Source: Sedimentibacter sp. MB31-C6
GTDB taxonomy: Bacteria > Bacillota > Clostridia > Tissierellales > Sedimentibacteraceae
Assembly (NCBI RefSeq): GCF_035934735.1
Contig: NZ_CP142396.1
Coordinates: 992,001-1,056,000 of the forward strand
DNA: 64,000 nt
Direction of reading: 5' to 3'
Shown here piece by piece: positions 44,101 to 53,533 of the stretch; within the stretch, counting starts at the first letter, position 1, and every line of letters begins with the position of its first letter. The position numbers and the translations under genes are program-made. The notes below the pieces were generated by a model. That model did not search any database and was not told the DNA's origin. It saw only the letters and a program-made list of their open reading frames with translations.

Positions 44101-45117
44101 TTAACTTTTATTTTCTAACCAGCTAAGTATAGTTGGTACAATATTAGCATAATTATTTAATTCTTCTATAGTTGCAATTACATGTTCTGATCCCATCTGC
44201 TGTTCTTTTGTATCTGTGCAGTCAATCCATAAGGATCTCTTTAAGCTATATTCAAGCCACCACAGTTTGCCTTGAAATCCTTTATCTAACACTATGTTCC
44301 AATCTATAGTAAAACATTTTCCTTCTTTCTTATACCCTTCTAAAAAAGATAAGAACCTATCTTTATTTAAATTGCCTGTTTTGTTCATAGACCAATACCT
44401 AGCTGTTTCTAGCAAATCAAATTGCGGATTTATATATCCTGCTGCTTCCCAATCAATTATTATTGGATCATTCATGTGCCAAATAACATTTTTAGGTTCT
44501 AAATCTCCATGACTAATAACAGCACTCAAATCAATAATTTTAGAAGCTTTTATTACCTTTTCATGCCAAGTATAGAGTAAATCAATATTATTAGTTAGTT
44601 CCTTAATCCATGTAGCTTTACTTTCCTTACCTCTTGTTAAATAGTAATTCCAATCTATTAAAGTATCATCACCAGTAAAATCATTTACCAATCCTAAGTT
44701 TGAAAAATCTATATTGTGTATTTTAGCAAGAATTGAGCCCATAATCTTACAATGCTCAATGCTTGTTTCATAGTTTTTCATTGTAATTCCATCAATCCAA
44801 TCAAATACTAGGTAATATTGTTTATCCAAATAAATTAGAGAATTGCCATTAAACATCTTCGCAGGAAGTGCAGGCACATATTCATGCATAACGTTTGCTA
44901 TACGTTCAGAAAAAATATAATTTTTTACAGCTTCAGGTCTTGCCATTACTGAAGGATTTAATGCTTTAACTGCAAATTTTCCCTTTGTTGTTTCAATAGA
45001 ATACATCCTATTCATTAACCCGCCAGTTATGGTTTTAGGTTCTCTTTTTATTTCCCCAAGGCTAAGCATGTCACAAAGTTGCACAAATTGTACGTTATAT
45101 TTTATATTATTTTCCAT
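44101..45117 (-). CDS. aminoglycoside-phosphotransferase-like (APH) kinase
   Basis: A 338-residue small-molecule kinase. The nucleotide lobe has ETTKGKFAVKALNP; the catalytic loop is VISHGDLEPKNVIW (HGD..N) and the metal site IIDWEAAGYINPQFD, as in APH/choline-kinase folds. The substrate is unknown; resistance is possible but cannot be deduced. Start at 45117 (MENNIK) is chosen because GGAGAG lies upstream; ATG 45144 is the alternative. Confidence 0.8.
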   Translation of the reverse strand: MENNIKYNVQFVQLCDMLSLGEIKREPKTITGGLMNRMYSIETTKGKFAVKALNPSVMARPEAVKNYIFSERIANVMHEYVPALPAKMFNGNSLIYLDKQYYLVFDWIDGITMKNYETSIEHCKIMGSILAKIHNIDFSNLGLVNDFTGDDTLIDWNYYLTRGKESKATWIKELTNNIDLLYTWHEKVIKASKIIDLSAVISHGDLEPKNVIWHMNDPIIIDWEAAGYINPQFDLLETARYWSMNKTGNLNKDRFLSFLEGYKKEGKCFTIDWNIVLDKGFQGKLWWLEYSLKRSLWIDCTDTKEQQMGSEHVIATIEELNNYANIVPTILSWLENKS

Positions 45118-45178
45118 AATAAACTTTTCTCTCCAACCTGTCATTTACAAGGCTTTTAGTGACAACTAATTTTCTTAT

Positions 45179-45655
45179 TTATCGATTTTGTATTTCAACT
45201 ATGTTTTTCATACTTACCGGTAAATTTAAAAGTTCAGTAGTGAAAAACCTTGGAAAAACTGTATATTTATCAAGACTATCTATTGGTAACCAAATAAGTT
45301 CTTCCTCAATTCCATTCTCTGTTAACGAATTACATATAATATCTTTAATCTTTTCTGTCACCTTCATCAAATAATAAATAGAAATTTCATGAAAGTGCTC
45401 TTCTGTGTCTCTTTCATCAAAAAACTGTTCATGAAAAAATACTGCTCTATCAATCTCCATATCTATACCCAGTTCTTCTTTAACTTCTCTTTTAACCGCC
45501 TCTTCACATGTCTCATTAAAATGCACTCTACCGCCAACGCTATAAAAATACGTTGATTTATGATTTTTAGCAACTAAAATATTTCCATTGTTTATAATAA
45601 TTGCTCCAACCCTATAATTAAATCTTCCTTCTTTGGTTTGAAATGTTAAATCCAC
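45179..45655 (-). CDS. Nudix hydrolase
   Basis: A 158-residue protein with a full Nudix box: Gly42, Glu48, then Arg56-Glu57 and Glu60-Glu61-Leu-Gly63 (GRVHFNETCEEAVKREVKEE). It should hydrolyse a nucleoside diphosphate linked to another group; the substrate is not known. GTG start after GGAGGTACTTAGT. It lies upstream of the APH-like gene in the same direction with a 34-base gap. Confidence 0.9.
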   Translation of the reverse strand: MDLTFQTKEGRFNYRVGAIIINNGNILVAKNHKSTYFYSVGGRVHFNETCEEAVKREVKEELGIDMEIDRAVFFHEQFFDERDTEEHFHEISIYYLMKVTEKIKDIICNSLTENGIEEELIWLPIDSLDKYTVFPRFFTTELLNLPVSMKNIVEIQNR

Positions 45656-45762
45656 ACTAAGTACCTCCGTAAATTCCTATATACTGGTTTTAATATATCG
45701 TATCTTTTAACGATGTGACGTAATATTCGAATATTGCGTATTAAGTTTATTTTAGTTTATGC

Positions 45763-46326
45763 TTATTTTGCGGTGTTATATTCCTTTGCTAAAATAGAAT
45801 ACATAGCACTGTCACATATCCCTTGATTATTCCAGTCTGCTTCCCTAAGTGTCCCCTCGTACTTTAAACCACATTTCACCATTACTTTTCCAGAATTAGG
45901 GTTTCTTGGATCATGGCGTGATTCAATGCGATTTACGCCTACTTCTTCAAAAAGAAATCTAACCAATGCGGCTAAAGCTTCAGAAGTAATTCCTTGGTTC
46001 CACCATCTTTTTCCTATGCAGTACCCAATATGCACCATTTTTACATCATCATCTTTGTGAACAACGGCAATACTGCCAATTGGTTCATCGCCGTTTTCTT
46101 TTGATATAATAGCCCATTGGTAATAGTCATCTTTAGCATATTGATTGGTCCAATCAGACAACACATTACGGCTGATTTCAACCGATTTATGAAATGGCCA
46201 CATTAAGTATTTTGTAACTTCTGAGTCGTTTGCCCAGTTATTAAACATTGCATCAGCATCTTCTATGACAAACCTACGAAGTACCAATCTATCCGTCTCA
46301 AGCTTTTTTGTACCTAAATGTTTCAT
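45763..46326 (-). CDS. RimJ/RimL-type GNAT acetyltransferase
   Basis: A 187-residue protein with the RimJ/L signature: LETDRLVLRRFVIEDADAMF, VHIGYCIGKRWWNQGITSEA, and VNRIESRHDPRNPNSGKVMV followed by KCGLKYEGTLREAD. It would acetylate N-termini of proteins or a small molecule. The ATG at 46326 is preferred to GTG 46332 because of GGAGGTGTGCAG. Confidence 0.87.
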   Translation of the reverse strand: MKHLGTKKLETDRLVLRRFVIEDADAMFNNWANDSEVTKYLMWPFHKSVEISRNVLSDWTNQYAKDDYYQWAIISKENGDEPIGSIAVVHKDDDVKMVHIGYCIGKRWWNQGITSEALAALVRFLFEEVGVNRIESRHDPRNPNSGKVMVKCGLKYEGTLREADWNNQGICDSAMYSILAKEYNTAK

Positions 46327-46795
46327 CTGCACACCTCCACTAATATAAATAATCTGTACTTCAACTTTTCTTACACGAATTCAGCAAGCAGAAACCGTTT
46401 TTAGTACGTCCTTTTCTACAAATGTGCAACAAAATTATATTCAACTCAATAAAACAATCATAACTTATTATTACAAAAATTTCCATATATTTTTATTATT
46501 TATATTATAAATGTTGATTTATAAAAATATATTTCTAGGTAAATCATATGTCTTGGTCAAACAAGTTATTGAAAAGTCGTTATATAAGGATTTATCATTA
46601 CTATTAACAAACATATTAGTAGTTACAATTCTTCTTTTAAAAAAGCAATATTAATATGTCAATAGAATATACCTCATTGGCACAATTGAAATTACAATTA
46701 AATCAACCCATATAAAACCAATATGCAATTGTGAAACGATTACAGCACCTATTGATTCCAATGGAACACAATGCTAGTATTTTAGTAAACAAACA
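46327..46795. other. non-coding gap
   Basis: AT-rich gap of about 470 bases before the recombinase remnant. It holds a partial copy of the element palindrome (TTCCA-A-TGGAA at 46756-46766). No gene, promoter or terminator stands out. Confidence 0.35.
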
Positions 46796-46922
46796 GTGAC
46801 AAAAAAATATTTGGTTACATATGGGGCAACAGAAAAGAACAAAATTCTGATAGGCAAAATCAAGCATTTTTAGAATATGGCATTGATGAAAGAGATATTA
46901 CCGAAGATAGGTTAGTGAAAAG
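46796..46922 (+). pseudogene. serine recombinase (resolvase) N-terminal remnant
   Basis: From about 46805 the frame reads KIFGYIWGNRKEQNSDRQNQ and AFLEYGIDERDITEDR, matching the resolvase/invertase N-terminus (usually KIFGYIRVSS.EQN.DRQ) with the catalytic serine region changed to WGN. It then turns into unrelated sequence. It is a scar of a past mobile element. It is oriented against the gene at 46974. Confidence 0.6.
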
Positions 46923-46973
46923 GATAAAATACCATGCAGCAGTGCATGGCATCTTGATATTAAAGACATTTAT

Positions 46974-47741
46974 TTACCATACAATACACTCAGGGTACTC
47001 CATGTCTCTAAGTCGAATCTCGCTTCTGTGACAATTATATGACTTTGCTGCTTCATCTATTGATTTTTTTATATAGGTATATTCATCATCATTATCAAAT
47101 TCTGCGATTCTTTTGGATATCTTAGTAAAACCTTTAAGCCTTTTTTCCTTTGTCATATTAATATATTCTATACTTAATATATCAAGATACTGGTGGTACA
47201 TTGTAAAAATATAATTCTCATGATTCATATATTTTAGCCACATGTTATATGATCTTTCTGTAAGAAATTCTTTTACACATTTAGCAAATTCAGCTTGAAA
47301 GTTTCTTATAGAAGCAATAGTATCATCCCATATAACATTTTTATCATAAGGAATTTCGTATAAATATTTCTTTTTGCTAAGTTCTTTCATTCTCAACTTT
47401 ATCAACTCGTTTAAAGCAATTGTAGTATATAACATTTCGGTATAAAGAATGTTGCATTTATAATATACGTTTTTAGTAGTAGTTATGACTGAATGGTATT
47501 TCATTTTTTCATCATCCATATTATTATCTAATAAAATAACCTCCCTATCACCTTGATAAGCATGCCTTATATCATAACATACACCTAAAACTCTGAGTGA
47601 CATCTCAGCATATTGACTATTCTTTTCAGAATACTCATCAACTGTTATCTTATGAAACGCATCCGCTAAATTATCAAAGTCATAATAATCTCCTGTGATA
47701 CTTACCCCTGTAAGGTTTTCAGTGTTTTCAAATTTAATCAT
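46974..47741 (-). CDS. DUF6904-like hypothetical protein
   Basis: A 255-residue soluble protein. The opening (ENTENLTGVSITGDYYDFDN) and the stretch LRVLGVCYDIRHAYQGDREV match a family of unknown function that I recall as DUF6904. The rest is mostly helical with many aromatic residues. It has a start with GGAAAGT upstream. No function can be given; it is next to the nitroreductase at 47892, which is divergent. Confidence 0.65.
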   Translation of the reverse strand: MIKFENTENLTGVSITGDYYDFDNLADAFHKITVDEYSEKNSQYAEMSLRVLGVCYDIRHAYQGDREVILLDNNMDDEKMKYHSVITTTKNVYYKCNILYTEMLYTTIALNELIKLRMKELSKKKYLYEIPYDKNVIWDDTIASIRNFQAEFAKCVKEFLTERSYNMWLKYMNHENYIFTMYHQYLDILSIEYINMTKEKRLKGFTKISKRIAEFDNDDEYTYIKKSIDEAAKSYNCHRSEIRLRDMEYPECIVW

Positions 47742-47891
47742 ATTACTTTCCTTTATTTTAATATTTTTTAGTTCCCTGTCATTCTATTGAATGCACCAAT
47801 ATACATTAAAGTTTTTTAACAAACTTATTAGTGTATTTTTATTTATTATTAATTTTGGTTAAAATATAAAATAAAATCAAATGAGGTATTT

Positions 47892-48503
47892 ATGGAATTA
47901 ATTGAAGCAATAAAATCAAGAAGAAGTATAAGAAAATTTAAGAGTGATGCTATTCCGAATAATTATATTTATGAATTAATTAAAGCAGCAAGACTGGCTC
48001 CTTCTGGCACTAATCTTCAACCTACGAGATATGTAATAATTAAAAGTATTGAGGCAAAATCAAAATTAAAAGAATGTACTCCTCTTCCATTTGTATCAGA
48101 AGCGCCTTTAATAATTGCATGTTGTATTGACACTAATTCTGTTTCACAAACTAATGATAGAATGACAGAACTCCGTGAAGCGCAAGCATTTATAGACACT
48201 CCGTTGGATAAAGAATATCCAAAGAGGGAGAGTAACAGTAAAAGCTCAGTATATACTGAAGCTGTAAAGTCATATTTGAATTTAAATGCAGCTATTGCTA
48301 TTGATCATATAACTCTAAGAGCTGTTGATTTAGGACTTGGAAGCTGTTGGGTGATGATGTTCGACAAAGAGAAAGTTAAAAAGCTTTTGGAATTAGATGA
48401 AAATTATGATGTAGTTGCTTTGTTACCTATCGGCTACCCAGCTCAGTCACCTGCTCAGAGGCCAAGATTTAGCCTGGATAAAGTATTGCTAAAAGAAATA
48501 TAA
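47892..48503 (+). CDS. nitroreductase family protein
   Basis: A 203-residue FMN-dependent oxidoreductase: IKSRRSIRKFKSDAIPNNYI, AARLAPSGTNLQPTRYVII (FMN phosphate site), later AAIAIDHITLRAVDLGLGSC and VVALLPIGYPAQSP. Length and layout are typical of clostridial nitroreductases. GAGGTATTT precedes ATG. Single gene with terminator downstream. Confidence 0.9.
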   Translation: MELIEAIKSRRSIRKFKSDAIPNNYIYELIKAARLAPSGTNLQPTRYVIIKSIEAKSKLKECTPLPFVSEAPLIIACCIDTNSVSQTNDRMTELREAQAFIDTPLDKEYPKRESNSKSSVYTEAVKSYLNLNAAIAIDHITLRAVDLGLGSCWVMMFDKEKVKKLLELDENYDVVALLPIGYPAQSPAQRPRFSLDKVLLKEI

Positions 48504-48506
48504 CGA

Positions 48507-48540
48507 AGGCAATGGGATCTTTGTTCCATTGCCTCGTTTC
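48507..48540 (+). terminator. terminator of the nitroreductase gene
   Basis: AGGCAATGG and CCATTGCCT arms with a 10-base loop, followed by CGTTTCTT. It begins 3 bases after the stop codon. Confidence 0.7.
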
Positions 48541-48620
48541 TTCGACTCTATTTACAAAATTATATCATCAGGAATGTTAATACTTTTTCTTATGTATGTA
48601 AGATTTTCCTTGTTTTCAAA

Positions 48621-49475
48621 CTATTTAGCTATCCAAGTCGTTATATATTCCCAATCATTCGGTGTATAAACGTCTTTTAACTCATTCCAGCTTCCTTCTA
48701 AACTCAGAGCATCAGCAGTTAATTCAAAATGACACATTGCAATACCTATATCATTTTTTTGTATGTCATAATTTTCAACTCCATAACCCTTAGTCCTGAA
48801 AAGATAAAAGTGGTATAAGTTTTTATCTCTTATAATTCTCCAAGGTTGTTTATTAGATGCGGAAGGAGCAAGCCGTACCATTTCTAATGGAGTGGCATAA
48901 AAGCTTGCTTCTTCTTGTTCCAAATTCTCAGAAATACTACCATCGAAAAATAACTCATTCCATGGCTTTCTATTGTTAGCACCAACAATCTTTCTCATTG
49001 CTAATTCCAATATTCTTGACTTATCTTTTCTATAACCTACAGGTGACACAATAGGTATATATTCATTATATTTTAAATTTATATATTTTGAGAAATTTCC
49101 TCTATTAAATGTACCACCCAACCAGCATGTTTGAAGGCCTAAGTCAGTTGCAAATAATATAATTTTTTCAAACAAGTAGCCAAAACTAATCGCATCATAC
49201 TTTTCACCGTTAATAATTCCCACAATAAATGAGCTAGCTCCGGAAATAACACCGTAAGTTCCTAACTTTTCGGTCTTTTCAGTTGGTTTTTTTTGTGTTA
49301 TTAAAAATCGTTCATTATTTTTAACTGCTTGATTTATTTCTTCTACAAAATTATTAAGTTTTTCAAGAACACCTTCATCAATCTTCTGTAAATCATCATA
49401 TGTTCTACAAGATGATCTTATTTTTATAACTTCTGTAATATGTTTCTGAAAATTCATTTTTCCCAAAATATTCAC
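48621..49475 (-). CDS. nitroreductase family protein, duplicated-lobe (TM_nitroreductase) type
   Basis: A 284-residue protein of the longer nitroreductase type. RSSCRTYDDLQKIDEGVLEK at the N-terminus, GVISGASSFIVGIINGEKYD and FEKIILFATDLGLQTCWLGG in the middle, and MVRLAPSASNKQPWRIIRDK near residue 200 are the flavin contacts. The start may be GTG 49475 or ATG 49457 (MNFQKH); neither has a strong ribosome site. It lies next to a small membrane-protein gene. Confidence 0.82.
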   Translation of the reverse strand: MNILGKMNFQKHITEVIKIRSSCRTYDDLQKIDEGVLEKLNNFVEEINQAVKNNERFLITQKKPTEKTEKLGTYGVISGASSFIVGIINGEKYDAISFGYLFEKIILFATDLGLQTCWLGGTFNRGNFSKYINLKYNEYIPIVSPVGYRKDKSRILELAMRKIVGANNRKPWNELFFDGSISENLEQEEASFYATPLEMVRLAPSASNKQPWRIIRDKNLYHFYLFRTKGYGVENYDIQKNDIGIAMCHFELTADALSLEGSWNELKDVYTPNDWEYITTWIAK

Positions 49476-49497
49476 CTTCTTAGTACGTGTTTATTTA

Positions 49498-49695
49498 TTA
49501 AAAGAATGAGGAAGTGATTCCTGCCAAAATTATCAAAAGTGAAATCGAAGCCCATATAATAGATTTAGGTGATGTATCGTCTCCTTTAACAGAAGAAGAA
49601 ATCGCATATACAAACGAACCTACAAAAACAAAGGGCCATATAAACCAAGTCCAAAAATAAAATATTCCAATATTTCTCATCAAGCCAATCAACAT
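49498..49695 (-). CDS. small membrane protein, two helices
   Basis: A 65-residue protein (MLIGLMRNIGIFYFWTWFIW) with one membrane segment IWPFVFVGSFVYAIS and a second SIIWASISLLIILAGITSSF. GAGGAGGAG stands just before ATG 49695. Family unknown. Confidence 0.55.
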   Translation of the reverse strand: MLIGLMRNIGIFYFWTWFIWPFVFVGSFVYAISSSVKGDDTSPKSIIWASISLLIILAGITSSFF

Positions 49696-49749
49696 GAAAT
49701 TCTCCTCCTCTATATATCCCATTATTTATTTTTTGAATATATTTTGTTT

Positions 49750-49783
49750 CGGGTCTTCGGTACGCATGCAATGCGTCCCCTAC
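49750..49783. repeat. dispersed double-hairpin repeat, partial copy
   Basis: The right half (TACGCATGCAATGCGTCCCC, then TAC) agrees with copies at 31251 and 63538; the left half is degenerate (GGGTCTTCGG). It lies between gltX and the small membrane-protein gene. Confidence 0.7.
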
Positions 49784-49803
49784 GTTGTTGATGAATGTGT
49801 GAC

Positions 49804-51447
49804 CTACATAATAGCCTTTTTAAGTCTTTCTCTGACTTTGTCTTCGCCTAAAATTTGTTGTATTTCCCAAACATCCGGGGAAGATTCTCTTCCAACAACT
49901 GCTATTCTAACAACAACACTTACATCACCGACATGCCCTTTATATAATTCTGGATTTTTCTTATAGTCCTTAGGTTTAGCTGCATATCCATTTTCTACTG
50001 ATATTTCTCTAATTTTATCAAACCATTGGCTTTGATCGTCATTATAATCAAATGTGTTCAAATATGCCTTAAGTAATTTCTTAGCCTCTTCTTCATCAAT
50101 ATTTTCAGGGTATTTATCTACTATTTCAAAATACTCATCAAAGTAATAACTGATAAATTCAAATATTTGTTCACAATAAATCAAATCTTTACGTGGCTTT
50201 TTACCATCTCTTCCAATAGCAAAAAGTTTCAATATAGATTCTTTATTAACCTCTAACAGTTTTGTAATTTCTTTTTTATGATTTTTAGACCATTGTAATA
50301 AAAAGTCATATATTTCTTCTACGGGAATTTTGACTAAAACATCCTTGCTAATATTATTTAATTTATCTAAATCAAATAATGCTCCAGAAGTACTCATCTT
50401 TTCTAAGGTAAATTTAAAATCATCTGTTGAACTATCTGAATTTTCAATTCTCCATTCTTCATAATTTGAATTTAAAATTGTCAACAAATATTCTCTAACT
50501 GCTGCTGGATGATATCCTAAATCCATGTAATATCCTAATCCAAGTTCAGGATCTTTCCTTTTTGATAATTTTCTTTTGTTACCATTATCCATTTTCATCA
50601 TATGAGCAGTATGACAATACAATGGAGGATTCCAATTTAAAGTATTAAATATTTCTATATGTATTGGCAATGTTGAAAGCCATTCTTCTCCTCTTACTAC
50701 ATGAGTTACTCTCATTAAATGATCATCTACTACATGGGCGAAATGATACGTTGGTATTCCATTAGTTTTTAAAATTACTATATCTTGAAAGTTTTCATGT
50801 ATAACAAGTTTACCTCTTATAGAATCCTCTACCTCGTTAGTATTTTCTTCTTTTCCTTCTGATTTAAATCTTAATACAAAGCTATCATTATTGTCTAAAT
50901 GAGATTGAATTTCTTCTAAACTTAAATTTCTGTCTCTTGCCCATTCTCCGTAATAACCAGTATTAACTTTTGCTGATTCTTGTTTATTCCTTAATTCTTC
51001 TAATTCTTCTTCAGTACAGAAACAAGGATATGCTCTCCCTATTTCAACCAAGTGTTTTGCGACAGATTGATATATTTCTTTTCTATTACTTTGATAATAA
51101 GGACCATAATTCCCTATTTCGCCATCAACAAACGCTCCTTCATCAAACTTTACGCCAAAGTATTCTAAAGAAGATATAATCGTTTCAACAGCGCCCTCAA
51201 CTTTACGTTTTTCATCTGTATCTTCAATACGAAGCATAAATACACCTTCGCTCTGATGAGCTAATCTCTCATCAACAAAAGCTCCGTAAAGATTTCCAAG
51301 ATGAATAAAACCTGTAGGACTAGGTGCCAGTCGAGTTACTTTTGCTCCTTCTTTTAAATTTCTTTTAGGAAATATCGTTTCTTCATAATCTGAAATTAAT
51401 TTTGTTATATTTGGAAACAGCATATCTGCCAGTTTTTTATAATCCAT
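49804..51447 (-). CDS. gltX: glutamate--tRNA ligase
   Basis: A 547-residue class I aminoacyl-tRNA synthetase that charges tRNA-Glu. The HIGH-type motif is in APSPTGFIHLGN at residues 41-52, RIEDTD near 98, and the KMSKS-type motif KLSKRKDP near residue 292. It is longer than a typical 480-residue GltX and belongs to the clostridial form with an extended anticodon-binding part. A start after GGGAGAAAAATT. Essential housekeeping gene, apparently monocistronic. Confidence 0.93.
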   Translation of the reverse strand: MDYKKLADMLFPNITKLISDYEETIFPKRNLKEGAKVTRLAPSPTGFIHLGNLYGAFVDERLAHQSEGVFMLRIEDTDEKRKVEGAVETIISSLEYFGVKFDEGAFVDGEIGNYGPYYQSNRKEIYQSVAKHLVEIGRAYPCFCTEEELEELRNKQESAKVNTGYYGEWARDRNLSLEEIQSHLDNNDSFVLRFKSEGKEENTNEVEDSIRGKLVIHENFQDIVILKTNGIPTYHFAHVVDDHLMRVTHVVRGEEWLSTLPIHIEIFNTLNWNPPLYCHTAHMMKMDNGNKRKLSKRKDPELGLGYYMDLGYHPAAVREYLLTILNSNYEEWRIENSDSSTDDFKFTLEKMSTSGALFDLDKLNNISKDVLVKIPVEEIYDFLLQWSKNHKKEITKLLEVNKESILKLFAIGRDGKKPRKDLIYCEQIFEFISYYFDEYFEIVDKYPENIDEEEAKKLLKAYLNTFDYNDDQSQWFDKIREISVENGYAAKPKDYKKNPELYKGHVGDVSVVVRIAVVGRESSPDVWEIQQILGEDKVRERLKKAIM

Positions 51448-51567
51448 AATTTTTCTCCCTATTTATATTAAAATATCATCTCTATTATTACTGATGAGTT
51501 ACAATGTTTTAGTATTATATATATATTTTCTCTATTTGTCTAGAAACTATTATTTTTTATAAGTTTT

Positions 51568-51996
51568 TTAACAACAATGCCCTCCCACATCACCTTCTTT
51601 CATCATTAATACTCCTTCATTTTCTTTATTTACTTCAACAAACCCTATTTTTTCGAATATTTTAATATATTCATTTTGTATCATAGCGTATGTTTTATCT
51701 GCACCTATGTTAACTGCCTTTCTTATCAACATTCTTATAATTAAATCACTATAATTATTATCTCTGAACTCTTTCAAAACACAAACTTTATCAATGAAGT
51801 ATTTTCCTTCTTTAAATAACAACCTGCCAGTACCAGCGGGAATTTCATCTTCGTAAATAACTACATTAAATGCAAATTCATCGTAAATATCTGTGATTTT
51901 TTCTTTTATTAATAATTCGCTATTAAATACTTTTTTGCGTATTTCTATATAATTATGACTTTCTTCTTTTCCTTGAAACCACTTTGTAGAAATCAT
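51568..51996 (-). CDS. GNAT-family N-acetyltransferase
   Basis: A 142-residue acetyltransferase of the ElaA/YjcF-like form: EIRKKVFNSELLIKEKITDI, AGTGRLLFKEGKYFIDKVCV, LKEFRDNNYSDLIIRMLIRK and YIKIFEKIGF. The C-terminus ends in GGHCC, an unusual His-Cys-Cys tail which may bind metal. Substrate unknown. Confidence 0.82.
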   Translation of the reverse strand: MISTKWFQGKEESHNYIEIRKKVFNSELLIKEKITDIYDEFAFNVVIYEDEIPAGTGRLLFKEGKYFIDKVCVLKEFRDNNYSDLIIRMLIRKAVNIGADKTYAMIQNEYIKIFEKIGFVEVNKENEGVLMMKEGDVGGHCC

Positions 51997-52192
51997 ATTA
52001 TTTCCCCTATTGTTTTTATTTTAGTATATAATGGATTTTAATAAATTTCAATAGTAAAAAGCTCTTTGTTATCAGTCTAAAGTATATACATACTACAACT
52101 TTTATTAAAAATATCACATTAATATATTTATAAAAAATTATCTATATGTTATAATAATATAAGTTCTATAATTAAATAATAGAGGTGAAAGC

Positions 52193-52390
52193 ATGACATT
52201 AGGTGAAAAATTAAGAGAAGTTAGAAAATCAAAAAATATGACCAAACAAGAATTAGCTATAGCTTTAAACGTTCCAAAAGACAGAATAAAATTATATGAA
52301 ATAGGTGAAGAAAATCCTTCTGAATTTTATTTAACTTCGTTTATCAATTATTTCAATATACCTGAAGAAGACATTATGTCACTTAAATAA
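52193..52390 (+). CDS. XRE-family helix-turn-helix regulator
   Basis: A 65-residue protein consisting of one Cro/C1-type HTH: LGEKLREVRKSKNMTKQELA, IALNVPKDRIKLYEIGEENP. Such single-domain regulators act as dimers. GAGGTGAAAGC precedes ATG and a TATAAT is present near 52151. It is 126 bases upstream of the ABC transporter operon and may regulate it. Confidence 0.88.
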   Translation: MTLGEKLREVRKSKNMTKQELAIALNVPKDRIKLYEIGEENPSEFYLTSFINYFNIPEEDIMSLK

Positions 52391-52516
52391 GTTACTCTAA
52401 AATATATTGCCTTACGCTATATAGTATGTTAATATAATGTCAAATGTAATCTATAAAGTTAAACATTAATATTAATAAATGTTTTATTATACATAGAAAA
52501 TATAGTGGAGGTATTT

Positions 52517-53533
52517 ATGAAAAAATTAAGTCTGTTATTGATTATTATTATGATATTATCAGTAGTTGGATGTAATCAAACGAATGATAATATCAATTCA
52601 GAAAAACCATCTGAAGATGTACAACCTGTAGAAGAGTCTAAAGACCCTGTAAATATTACAATTGCTGGTCTTAAAGGACCTACTTCAATAGGCATGATTA
52701 AAATGATTGATGAAAAAGCATTAAATAGCAGTGAATATAATGTAGAATATATTGCAGAAAGTGCTCCTGATGCATTAAATGGAAAAATAATTAATGGAGA
52801 TATACAAATTTCTTCTCTACCTATTAATGCTGCATCTGTTTTATATAATAAAACAAATGGTGGAATACAAATTATGGCACTTAATACTATAGGTAATTTG
52901 TATATTGTAGGTTCCGATGAAATATCATCAATTAATGATTTAGAAGAAAAAACATTAGGAATGAGTGCAAAAGGTTCAACTCCTGATTTTGCAATGAATT
53001 ACATTTTAAAACAAAACAGTCTTAAAGATAAAGTTGAACTTGATTATTCTCTTGATCATCCTACTCTAGCTCAAACTGTCATAGCAGAAGATACAAAAGT
53101 TGCTCTATTACCACAACCATTTGCAACTCAAGCTGTTATGAAAAATGATAATGTTAAAATACTATTGGATTTAAATGAAGAATGGAAAAATGCTACAAAT
53201 GGCGAAAGTGAGTTGTTCACTGGTTGTATAGTAGTTAATACAGAATTTGCAAAAAATAACAAGGAATTTGTAAATGATTTTTTAAAACAATATGAATCTT
53301 CTGTAAATTGGGTAATAGAAAATCCAGTTGATGCATCAGTTTTAGTTGAAAAACATGAAATTATGCCAAATGCAGCTTTAGTGGAAAAAGCAATACCTTA
53401 TTGTGGTATAACTTATCAACCAGCTATAGGTGTAAAGGAAAATATAAATAATTTTTACAAAATACTATTTGACTCAAACCCAGCTTCCGTAGGAGGAAAT
53501 TTACCTGATGAAGAATTTTATTATTCAGAGTAA
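52517..53533 (+). CDS. ABC transporter substrate-binding lipoprotein (SsuA/TauA/NMT1-like)
   Basis: A 338-residue lipoprotein. The signal MKKLSLLLIIIMILSVVGCN ends in a lipobox (SVVGC, Cys19). The mature part, ITIAGLKGPTSIGMIKMIDE and IQISSLPINAASVLYNK and DEISSINDLEEKTLGMSAKG, is the periplasmic-binding-protein fold of nitrate/sulfonate/thiamine-precursor transporters. ATG 52517 is chosen after GGAGGTATTT. The gene overlaps the permease gene by 26 bases. The ligand is not evident. Confidence 0.87.
   Translation: MKKLSLLLIIIMILSVVGCNQTNDNINSEKPSEDVQPVEESKDPVNITIAGLKGPTSIGMIKMIDEKALNSSEYNVEYIAESAPDALNGKIINGDIQISSLPINAASVLYNKTNGGIQIMALNTIGNLYIVGSDEISSINDLEEKTLGMSAKGSTPDFAMNYILKQNSLKDKVELDYSLDHPTLAQTVIAEDTKVALLPQPFATQAVMKNDNVKILLDLNEEWKNATNGESELFTGCIVVNTEFAKNNKEFVNDFLKQYESSVNWVIENPVDASVLVEKHEIMPNAALVEKAIPYCGITYQPAIGVKENINNFYKILFDSNPASVGGNLPDEEFYYSE

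Noticed and set aside
46756-46766. Fifth member of the parS-like palindrome family
   Set aside because: Only the 11-base centre TTCCA-A-TGGAA is kept and the flanks do not match; chance is possible, so it is only mentioned in a finding.
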